Assembly: GCA_937901225.1 (NCBI GenBank)
Contig: CALCGX010000147.1
Span: 1-9,878, forward strand
Reading direction: 5' to 3'
DNA from: an uncultured Bacteroidales bacterium
Lineage (GTDB): Bacteria > Bacteroidota > Bacteroidia > Bacteroidales > Paludibacteraceae
DNA length: 9,878 nt
Part shown: piece after piece, positions 1-6,238 of the stretch
How positions within the stretch are numbered: the first letter of the stretch is position 1
Layout: every line of letters starts with the position of its first letter
Translations under genes and position numbers: made by a program
Notes under the pieces: generated by a model
The model's database searches: none
The model's input: the letters and a program-made list of their open reading frames with translations, nothing else
What the model was told of the DNA's origin: nothing

Positions 1-654
1 GTGAGACACTTCCATCAAATGGTCGTCCACAATGTTAGCAAGGTGGTAGGTGGGAAGTTCGTCGGCTGATTTATAGAGCACCTTATCGTCGAGGATATTG
101 GAGTTGATGACTACCTCGCCACGGATAAGGTCGTGGACATGTACATCAATGTTTGGCTCCACCTTGAAGCGAACGACATATTTCTCGCCAGCGGCGATAC
201 GAGCATCTACCTCCTCCTTGCTGAGTGTCAGCGAGTTTACCATCTGCTTGCGAGTGCGGGCGTCGTATTGGAAGTTGGCAATCTCAGCGCGCTTGGCTTC
301 CAATTGCTCCGGAGTGTCGAATGCGATATAGGCATTACCCGAAGCGAGGAGCTGATCTACATACTTGTGGTAGATCTCACGGCGCTCGCTTTGGCGGTAT
401 GGACCATGATCGCCCTTGCCGTTAGGCGCATCTTGGCAGATACCTTCGTCAATCTCGATGCCGAGCCATGCGAGGGACTCGGTGATATATTCTTCGGCTC
501 CAGGGACGAAGCGTGTGGAGTCGGTGTCTTCAATACGAAGCAACATGTCGCCACCGTGTTGGCGAGCAAACAGATAATTAAACAGGGCGGTACGAACACC
601 ACCGATGTGCAACGCGCCAGTTGGACTAGGCGCAAAACGAACGCGAACTTTCAT
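1..654 (-). CDS. gltX: Glutamate--tRNA ligase, N-terminal 218 residues (gene runs off the left edge)
   Basis: Cytoplasmic class I aminoacyl-tRNA synthetase that joins glutamate to tRNA-Glu using ATP. Translating the reverse strand from the ATG at 654-652 gives an uninterrupted frame to base 1. Visible landmarks are RFAPSPTG at residues 6-13, the class I HIGH-type signature HIGG at 16-19, IEDTD at 41-45, GPYRQSER at 84-91 and the active-site block PTYHLANIVDDHLM at 201-214. The KMSKS loop and the anticodon-binding domain lie beyond the window. The position that carries Cys zinc ligands in some bacterial GluRS reads AYIAFDT (108-114), so zinc is probably not bound there. The start is firm because the conserved N-terminus begins at once (MKVRVRF). 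The gene follows the AI-2E-family gene on the same strand across a 33-nt spacer of 7-bp repeats and is probably co-transcribed with it. No frame disruption is seen. Confidence 0.97.
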   Translation of the reverse strand, partial: MKVRVRFAPSPTGALHIGGVRTALFNYLFARQHGGDMLLRIEDTDSTRFVPGAEEYITESLAWLGIEIDEGICQDAPNGKGDHGPYRQSERREIYHKYVDQLLASGNAYIAFDTPEQLEAKRAEIANFQYDARTRKQMVNSLTLSKEEVDARIAAGEKYVVRFKVEPNIDVHVHDLIRGEVVINSNILDDKVLYKSADELPTYHLANIVDDHLMEVSH

Positions 655-655
655 T

Positions 656-690
656 GTAGTTATGAGTTATAAACTATGAGTTATGAGTTA
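656..690 (-). repeat. Five tandem 7-bp units between AI-2E gene stop and gltX start
   Basis: Read on the reverse strand, positions 690 down to 656 divide exactly into five heptamers: TAACTCA, TAACTCA, TAGTTTA, TAACTCA, TAACTAC. One A follows and then the gltX ATG. The first TAA is the stop codon of the AI-2E-family gene, so the array fills the whole spacer. The 7-bp period places TAA or TAG in all three frames of the coding strand, and TGA, TAA or TAG in all three frames of the other strand. No stable hairpin is visible, so it does not look like an intrinsic terminator. Its function is unknown. Confidence 0.85.
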
Positions 691-1845
691 TTTTCTTTTT
701 CGTTTGAGGAATGGAATATTCCACGATGAGCGCGGGAGGGGTTTGGTCATATCGTCGGTCATGTGCAATACGAAGCGCTTGTAATAGGAAACCAGCAGCG
801 TCGTGACAGGCAAAGCGATAATCATGCCCACAAAACCCAATAGCGAACCCCATACCGACAAACTAAGCAATATCCACGCTGGCCCCATGCCCGTGACATC
901 GCCCATAATCTTGGGCACCAATACCATATCTTGGATAGTTTGTACAATAATGAATACCGCAGCTATGCAAAGCATCACTACCCACACGGGGCGACCACTT
1001 TCCGCCGACTGAATCAAGCCAAGCAAGATACATGGAGGAATACCCAACGCTTGCATATAAGGCACCAAGTTTAGCACACCGATAATCAAACCAATACCAA
1101 TACCCATCGGCAAACCAATAATCTGAAAACCAATGGCAAACAATATACCTACAATACCCGCTACCAAGGCTTGACCGCGAAAATACGCATTCATGTTACG
1201 GTCTAAATCGCGCAGCAACATTTGTATGCCGTCGCTGAAACGTTGAGGAATATACTTATGCCAATTCTTACTAATCTTCTCATAATCAATTAGCAAGAAT
1301 ATAATGTACAAGATGCATACAAAGCCGATTGCCAAACTCATTACAGCGTTCACACCGCTATTGATCCAATCTCCCAAAATGGGCAACACTTTCTCTATGC
1401 CCGCTTGCAACTTGGGCGAATGAAGTAGCGCCTGAATGTCCATACTCTCAATGAGTTCCTCTATCTGCTCATTGACGCGCGGCGAGAAGTACGCATTGCC
1501 TTCCCAATTAGCCACATAAGCCTTGACGCTATTCGACAACGCACTGGCTTGTTTGCTCATCGCTGGCACCAAAGCAGCTACGGCACCCGTCAGCACACCA
1601 ATTACCAACAATATCGTCACCACCACCGACAATACGCGATGCTTCAATCGGCACGTATGCTGAAAGAAATGCACTATCGGAGCCAACATATAGGCCACCA
1701 CAAAACTAATCAAGAAGGGCAACAATACACCGCTCAAACGACGGATGAGCACATATAGCGCCACCAACACCCCTAGCGTAATCGCACCGCGAATGATGGC
1801 ACTGCGATTGAACGCAGTATGACTATTATTGACATTTTCAGACAT
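688..1845 (-). CDS. AI-2E/PerM (UPF0118)-family transporter-like membrane protein
   Basis: A 385-residue polytopic inner-membrane protein, within the usual length for this family. Hydrophobic stretches lie at about residues 17-35, 38-60, 71-93, 165-187, 224-262, 264-280, 286-305 and 323-352. The soluble, partly amphipathic section at about 94-160 is the characteristic insert between the N-terminal and C-terminal membrane halves. Family-type segments seen are FRGQALVAG (222-230), VLNLVPYMQALG (257-268) and the glycine-rich block from GMGPAWILL (319-327) to IIALP (342-346). The tail is basic (KRKRK). Members have been linked to autoinducer-2 export or to ion and osmolyte flux, but the substrate cannot be read from sequence and no lux or lsr genes are nearby. 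The ATG at 1845 is chosen because it precedes the first membrane segment and lies 28 nt from a good Bacteroidota -7 box. It is first in a leftward unit with gltX. Confidence 0.88.
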   Translation of the reverse strand: MSENVNNSHTAFNRSAIIRGAITLGVLVALYVLIRRLSGVLLPFLISFVVAYMLAPIVHFFQHTCRLKHRVLSVVVTILLVIGVLTGAVAALVPAMSKQASALSNSVKAYVANWEGNAYFSPRVNEQIEELIESMDIQALLHSPKLQAGIEKVLPILGDWINSGVNAVMSLAIGFVCILYIIFLLIDYEKISKNWHKYIPQRFSDGIQMLLRDLDRNMNAYFRGQALVAGIVGILFAIGFQIIGLPMGIGIGLIIGVLNLVPYMQALGIPPCILLGLIQSAESGRPVWVVMLCIAAVFIIVQTIQDMVLVPKIMGDVTGMGPAWILLSLSVWGSLLGFVGMIIALPVTTLLVSYYKRFVLHMTDDMTKPLPRSSWNIPFLKRKRK

Positions 1846-1873
1846 AATAATTCACATTTACCCAAAAATCGTG

Positions 1874-1904
1874 CAAAATTACAAAAAAAAAAGAGAATAT
1901 GCAA
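1874..1904 (-). promoter_or_regulatory. Leftward Bacteroidota-type promoter for the AI-2E gene and gltX
   Basis: On the reverse strand a perfect TAnnTTTG -7 box (TAATTTTG, 1881-1874) follows a TTGC -33-like element (1904-1901) at a 19-bp spacing, the arrangement used by the primary sigma factor in Bacteroidota. The predicted transcription start is a few bases downstream, leaving a short leader of about 20-25 nt before the ATG at 1845. The spacer contains a run of ten T (ten A on the plus strand, 1883-1892). Assigned from motif and spacing only. Confidence 0.65.
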
Positions 1905-1940
1905 GTTATTTTTTACAAATGTGATTTTTCGTGAAATACA

Positions 1941-1956
1941 TTTGCATAAATGCAAA
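1941..1956. promoter_or_regulatory. Perfect 7-2-7 inverted repeat, candidate operator over the rightward -33 box
   Basis: The arms TTTGCAT (1941-1947) and ATGCAAA (1950-1956) are exact reverse complements around a central AA. The repeat begins on the rightward -33 box. A single related half-site, CTTGCATA on the reverse strand (1905-1898), covers the leftward -33 element. This suggests one dimeric regulator acting on both divergent promoters, but no regulator gene is in the window and the repeat could arise by chance in AT-rich DNA. Confidence 0.45.
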
Positions 1957-1972
1957 AAAAATAGTACCTTTG
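1941..1972 (+). promoter_or_regulatory. Rightward Bacteroidota-type promoter for the nitroreductase-pdxA-alaS unit
   Basis: A -33 TTTG (1941-1944) and a -7 TACCTTTG (1965-1972), both full matches to the Bacteroidota consensus, are separated by 20 bp. Transcription should begin near 1979, giving a leader of about 20 nt before the ATG at 1999. The -33 box is the left end of an inverted repeat (1941-1956), so a bound regulator would compete with the sigma factor. This is the only strong consensus promoter seen ahead of the eight rightward genes. Confidence 0.72.
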
Positions 1973-1998
1973 CAGCGAATTTATTATTTTGACTAATT

Positions 1999-2508
1999 AT
2001 GCGTGATTTTCAAAGTTTGTGCCAGCAAAGGCGCTCGTATAGGAAATATACAAATCAGCCAGTAGAGCAGGAGAAATTGGACTATATCATTCGTTGCGCC
2101 CTAATGTCGCCGGCGGGCAAGCGTATGAATCCTTGGCGCTTCGTGGTGATTACTAATCAAGACATATTACGTCAGTTAGCGGGCTGTCGCACCTATGGTA
2201 GCGGTATGTTTGACACCGCTATGGCGGGCATTGTGGTGGCTGCGGATACTAGCGTGATAGATACATGGCAATGCGATGCGGCTATTGCTGCACAAAACAT
2301 ATGGCTCGCCGCTGCTGACCAAGGCTTGGGTGCATGCTGGTGTCATGTGTACCAGAGAGAGGGCGCAGAAGACTTGGTGCGCAAGTTGACTAATCTGCAA
2401 GAGGACTTCACTGTGCTCTGCGTGATGTCGCTGGGCTATAAGAACGAAGAAAGAAAACCGTTTGATTTCGAGAAACTGCAATACGATAAGGTAATGCAGA
2501 TAGATTAA
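1999..2508 (+). CDS. Small nitroreductase-family flavoprotein
   Basis: A 169-residue member of the FMN-dependent nitroreductase superfamily, cytoplasmic enzymes that use NAD(P)H to reduce nitro compounds, quinones, flavins or other electron-poor substrates. The N-terminal RRSYRKY (11-17) carries the arginine/serine pattern that contacts the FMN phosphate. SPAGKRMNPWRFVVI (37-51) is the SPxxxNxQPWxF-type block. DAAIAAQNIWLAAADQGLG (93-111) is the central helix of the fold, and GYKNEERKP (146-154) is the family's GYP.EE-like C-terminal motif. At 169 residues it belongs to the compact subfamily. The physiological substrate is unknown. It is the first gene after the rightward promoter, and its stop codon opens the repeat-built spacer before pdxA 32 nt on. 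The ATG start matches the family's N-terminus. It has an unusual number of cysteines (C8, C33, C63, C92, C113, C115, C141), with no recognisable metal motif. Confidence 0.9.
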   Translation: MRDFQSLCQQRRSYRKYTNQPVEQEKLDYIIRCALMSPAGKRMNPWRFVVITNQDILRQLAGCRTYGSGMFDTAMAGIVVAADTSVIDTWQCDAAIAAQNIWLAAADQGLGACWCHVYQREGAEDLVRKLTNLQEDFTVLCVMSLGYKNEERKPFDFEKLQYDKVMQID

Positions 2509-2533
2509 AGTTTAGAGTTAAAAGTTTAAAGGC
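2506..2533 (+). repeat. Four degenerate 7-bp units between nitroreductase stop and pdxA start
   Basis: Starting exactly at the TAA stop of the nitroreductase gene, the spacer divides into TAAAGTT, TAGAGTT, AAAAGTT and TAAAGGC. A further seven bases (AAGGTAT) follow and then the pdxA ATG, so stop to start is exactly five times 7 nt. The unit differs from those before gltX and rlmH but shares the period, the anchoring at the stop codon and the leading TA. It carries TAA or TAG in two of the three forward frames. Confidence 0.7.
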
Positions 2534-2540
2534 AAGGTAT

Positions 2541-3626
2541 ATGAAACCAATTATAGCAATCACAGCGGGCGATGTCAATGGAGTAGGGTATGAGATTATC
2601 CTCAAGAGCTTGACCAATCCGCATATCTGCGAGATATGTCGCCCCATTGTATATGGCAATGCCAAGGTAGCACGCCAACATGCCAAGACCCTTAATGAGG
2701 AACTGCATAATATCCAATGGAATATCATCGAGTCGCCTAAACAAGCAAAAGATGGTCGCCTGAATATGATCAACTGCTACGGCGATGATATGCCTGTGAA
2801 TATAGGTGTTTCTACTCCAGAGGCAGGACAAGCTGCGCTCAAGAGTTTACAACGTGCGACAGCCGATCTGCAACAAGGGCTAGTGGATGCATTAGTGACG
2901 GCGCCAATCAACAAGGATAATATCCAATGCGACCAATTCCGCTATTCGGGACACACGGAGTATTTAACACATATCTTTGGCAATGGTGCCGATAGCTTGA
3001 TGATGATGTTGAGCGATCGCATGCGCGTTGCATTGGTTTGCAACCATACTCCTATTGCCCAAGTGAGCGAAAAGGTAACCGTGGAAAATATCATGGCTAA
3101 ATTGCAGGTGCTCAACCAAACCTTGCAAACAGATTTCTCCTGTCGCAAACCTCGTATTGCTGTCTTGGCATTGAATCCCCATGCAGGCGATAATGGCTTG
3201 ATAGGCAAAGAGGAACAAGAGGTGATTCGCCCTGCCATCGCTCAAGCTCAAGAAGCAGGTATTTGGGCGTTTGGACCATATTCCGCAGACGGCTTCTTTG
3301 GCGCAGGAGAATACAATCATTTTGATGCCGTCTTGGCAATGTACCACGACCAAGGCTTAGCACCATTCAAGGCGCTAGATATGAGTGGAGTGAACTTTAC
3401 GGCAGGGCTGCGTGTGGTACGTACTTCCCCAGATCATGGTACGGCATACGGAATAGCAGGTAAGAATGAAGCATCGGAAACGAGCATGTTGCATGCTATT
3501 TATACGGCAATAGATGTGTTGAAAGCACGCAAACAAAACACAGAACTCACTGCTAATCAATTGGTAGTGGAGCATAAAGAAGTGAAGCGCGAATACCATG
3601 TGGAAAAATTTATTCCAGTAGATTAA
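2541..3626 (+). CDS. pdxA: 4-hydroxythreonine-4-phosphate dehydrogenase
   Basis: Cytoplasmic enzyme of the DXP-dependent vitamin B6 pathway. It oxidises 4-phosphohydroxy-L-threonine with NAD(P)+, and the product decarboxylates to the aminoketone that PdxJ uses to build pyridoxine 5'-phosphate. The 361-residue length is slightly longer than the about 330 of the E. coli enzyme. The family start ITAGDVNGVGYEI (7-19) corresponds to the usual GDPAGIGPE. VTAPINK (119-125) and SGHTEYL (136-142) follow. The three metal-ligand histidines are at H138, H213 (in NPHAGD) and H269 (in YHDQG). RTSPDHGTAYGIAGK (294-308) is the dehydrogenase's C-terminal signature, but the usually acidic residue after AY or AL is Gly304 here. 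The C-terminal lysine-rich extension (about 325-361) is not essential to the fold. The ATG is preceded by AAGGTAT, an AGG-type element close to the start. alaS follows after 14 nt. Confidence 0.96.
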   Translation: MKPIIAITAGDVNGVGYEIILKSLTNPHICEICRPIVYGNAKVARQHAKTLNEELHNIQWNIIESPKQAKDGRLNMINCYGDDMPVNIGVSTPEAGQAALKSLQRATADLQQGLVDALVTAPINKDNIQCDQFRYSGHTEYLTHIFGNGADSLMMMLSDRMRVALVCNHTPIAQVSEKVTVENIMAKLQVLNQTLQTDFSCRKPRIAVLALNPHAGDNGLIGKEEQEVIRPAIAQAQEAGIWAFGPYSADGFFGAGEYNHFDAVLAMYHDQGLAPFKALDMSGVNFTAGLRVVRTSPDHGTAYGIAGKNEASETSMLHAIYTAIDVLKARKQNTELTANQLVVEHKEVKREYHVEKFIPVD

Positions 3627-3640
3627 CATAATAACAAGAT

Positions 3641-6235
3641 ATGACAAGTCAAGAAATTAGACAATCCTTTTTGGATTATTTTGAGAAGAAGGGACATAAG
3701 ATTGTACCTTCAGCACCTATGGTCATCAAAGATGACCCAACACTAATGTTTACCAATGCCGGCATGAACCCTTGGAAGGGTATCATCCTCGGCAACGACC
3801 CTATTCAATATCCTCGTGTGGCGGACTCGCAGAAGTGTTTGCGCGTGAGCGGTAAGCACAACGACCTGGAGGAAGTAGGTCACGACACCTACCATCACAC
3901 CATGTTTGAGATGCTCGGCAACTGGTCCTTCGGCGACTACTTCAAACAAGGCGCCATCGACATGGCATGGGAGTACCTCGTAGATGTACTCAAACTTGAC
4001 CCAAAGAACCTCTATGTGACCGTGTTTGAGGGTTCGCCAGAGGAAGGCATTGAGCGCGATAACGAGGCAGCCAGCATCTGGGCAAAGCATTTGCCTGCTG
4101 ACCATATCCTCGACGGCAACAAGCACGACAACTTCTGGGAGATGGGCGATACAGGTCCTTGCGGTCCTTGCTCCGAGATCCATGTGGACAGCCGTAGCGA
4201 AGAGGAGAAAGCGGCCGTGTCTGGTCGTGAACTTGTGAACAAAGATCACCCACAGGTTATTGAGATTTGGAACCTCGTGTTCATGCAATACAACCGTAAA
4301 GCCGATGGCTCGCTCGACAGTCTGCCATACAATGTAATCGATACAGGTATGGGCTTTGAGCGTCTGGTTCGCACCATGCAAGGCAAACAATCCAACTACG
4401 ACACCGATGTGTTCCAACCTATGCTGAAGAAAATCGGCGAGATTTGCGGTGCTGAATACGGCAAAGAGGAGAAAGTGGATGTGGCTATGCGCGTGATTGC
4501 CGACCACATCCGTACCATCGCTTTCTCAATCACCGATGGTCAGCTCCCCTCCAATGCGAAGGCAGGTTATGTGATTCGCCGAATCTTGCGCCGTGCCGTG
4601 CGTTATGGTTACACTTTCCTCGGTCAACGAGAGGCATTTATGTACAAACTTGTGCCACAACTCATCGCGGATATGGGTGCTGCATATCCAGAACTCGTGA
4701 AGCAAGAGGGACAGATCACCCCTGTGATCAAGAGCGAGGAGGACGGCTTCCTTCGTACTTTGGACAAGGGTATCAGTTTGCTTGATAAACTCATGAAAGA
4801 GGCCAAAGGCAAAGAGATCTCAGGTGTGGATGTATTCACATTGAAAGATACTTACGGTTTCCCTCTTGACCTTACTCAATTGATTCTCAGCGAGAATGGC
4901 TTTACAACCAATGAGGAGGAGTACAACAAGGCACTTGAGCGCCAAAAAGAGATGGGTCGTCAAGCCAACAAACAAGAACTCGGCGACTGGAATGTGTTGG
5001 CAGAAGGCGATAGCGAGTTTGTGGGTTACGACGAACTCTGCTGCGAGACCAAGGTGCTTCGCTACCGCAAGGTAGAGCAAAAGGGTAAGACCCTCTACCA
5101 AATCGTCCTCAGCAAAACTCCTTTCTACGCAGAGATGGGTGGTGAGGTAGGCGATACGGGTACCCTCGGTAATGTGCGCGTACTCGACACCAAGAAAGAG
5201 AACAACCTCGCAGTTCACCTCTTGGCTGAATTGCCAGCAGATATAGAAGGCACATTGGTGGCTACCGTAGATACATCTCGTCGTCAAGCCATTGCTTGCA
5301 ACCACACAGCTACTCACATTGTACATTATGCACTCCGCCAAGTGTTGGGCGAGCATGTGGAGCAAAAGGGTAGTTTCGTCAACGCCGATAGCCTGCGCTT
5401 CGACTTCTCACACTTCCAAAAAGTGACGCCAGAAGAACTCCGCCAAGTAGAGATTCTCGCCAACGAGATGATTCGCCAAGACTTGCCACTTGAGGAAAGT
5501 CGTAACACTCCAATCGCGAAGGCAAAAGAAATGGGCGCAATGGCGCTCTTTGGCGAGAAATACGGCGATGAGGTACGCGTCATCAAGTATGGTCCGTCAG
5601 CCGAACTCTGTGGTGGTTGCCACGTAGGTAGCACAGGTAAGATTGGTGCGGTACGCATTGTGATGGAGACCAGTGTGGCTGCAGGCGTGCGTCGTATTGA
5701 GGCGGTGACTGCGGCTAAAGCGGACGAACTCTACTACAAGCAAGTGGACATGCTCGGTAACCTGCGTGGATTATTGAATAACCCACAGGACCTTGAAGGT
5801 GCTATCCGTAAAGCCCTCGACGAGAACGCTGCGCTGAAAAAACAAATCGAGACCTTCATGGCGGAGAAAGTGGAGCGCTACTGCGACGAACTCATCGCTA
5901 AGGCTGAGGAGCAAAACGGTGTGGAACTCGTTCGCCTCACAGGCAATGTAGATTCAACCCTGCTACGCAATATGCCACTCATCCTCAAGAATAAGATTGC
6001 TCACAAGCACTTCGCTTTGGTGGCTGCTACCGAGTGGGAAGGCAAACCTATGATTGCTGTAGTGCTTTCTCCATCGATGGTAGAGGCAGGCAAGAACGCA
6101 GGACAGATCATCAAGTCTGCTGCCAAGAATATCCAAGGTGGTGGCGGCGGTCAGCCATGGATGGCTACCGCAGGTGGTCGCAATGTAGATGGCCTTGCTG
6201 CTGCTATGGAGGAGATGCTCAATGCAATCATTTAA
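3641..6235 (+). CDS. alaS: Alanine--tRNA ligase
   Basis: Class II aminoacyl-tRNA synthetase that charges tRNA-Ala in the cytoplasm and hydrolyses mischarged Ser- or Gly-tRNA-Ala. Its 864 residues match the full-length bacterial form. The aminoacylation domain opens with MTSQEIRQSFLDYF. TNAGMNPWK (38-46) and the motif 2 region HHTMFEMLGNWSFGDYF (from 85) follow, and motif 3 is GMGFERL (236-242). The editing domain has both halves of the zinc site, HTATH (555-559) and CGGCH (657-661). The C-Ala segment carries the glycine-rich GGGGGQP (833-839). All functional parts are therefore intact. The gene sits 14 nt after pdxA and 3 nt before the GTG of the guanine deaminase gene, so tight co-transcription is likely. 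Codon choice leans to C-ending codons (aac, gac, cac, ctc) more than in the flanking genes, as expected of a highly expressed gene. Confidence 0.98.
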   Translation: MTSQEIRQSFLDYFEKKGHKIVPSAPMVIKDDPTLMFTNAGMNPWKGIILGNDPIQYPRVADSQKCLRVSGKHNDLEEVGHDTYHHTMFEMLGNWSFGDYFKQGAIDMAWEYLVDVLKLDPKNLYVTVFEGSPEEGIERDNEAASIWAKHLPADHILDGNKHDNFWEMGDTGPCGPCSEIHVDSRSEEEKAAVSGRELVNKDHPQVIEIWNLVFMQYNRKADGSLDSLPYNVIDTGMGFERLVRTMQGKQSNYDTDVFQPMLKKIGEICGAEYGKEEKVDVAMRVIADHIRTIAFSITDGQLPSNAKAGYVIRRILRRAVRYGYTFLGQREAFMYKLVPQLIADMGAAYPELVKQEGQITPVIKSEEDGFLRTLDKGISLLDKLMKEAKGKEISGVDVFTLKDTYGFPLDLTQLILSENGFTTNEEEYNKALERQKEMGRQANKQELGDWNVLAEGDSEFVGYDELCCETKVLRYRKVEQKGKTLYQIVLSKTPFYAEMGGEVGDTGTLGNVRVLDTKKENNLAVHLLAELPADIEGTLVATVDTSRRQAIACNHTATHIVHYALRQVLGEHVEQKGSFVNADSLRFDFSHFQKVTPEELRQVEILANEMIRQDLPLEESRNTPIAKAKEMGAMALFGEKYGDEVRVIKYGPSAELCGGCHVGSTGKIGAVRIVMETSVAAGVRRIEAVTAAKADELYYKQVDMLGNLRGLLNNPQDLEGAIRKALDENAALKKQIETFMAEKVERYCDELIAKAEEQNGVELVRLTGNVDSTLLRNMPLILKNKIAHKHFALVAATEWEGKPMIAVVLSPSMVEAGKNAGQIIKSAAKNIQGGGGGQPWMATAGGRNVDGLAAAMEEMLNAII

Positions 6236-6238
6236 TTA

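Noticed and set aside
133..672. A 179-codon plus-strand open frame over the left edge
   Set aside because: It is antisense to gltX, whose reverse-strand translation is an unambiguous GluRS N-terminus. The frame has no family resemblance.
655..687. Possible terminator between the AI-2E-family gene and gltX
   Set aside because: There is no GC-rich hairpin or following U-tract. The sequence is direct repeats, not an inverted repeat.
3743..4507. A 254-codon open frame on the reverse strand inside alaS
   Set aside because: It lies wholly opposite a canonical, intact AlaS coding region, has no recognisable domain, and is explained by the strong codon bias of alaS leaving few stops in the complementary frame.
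4820..5365. A 181-codon reverse-strand open frame within alaS
   Set aside because: It is a shadow of the alaS reading frame and shows no start context or protein motif of its own.
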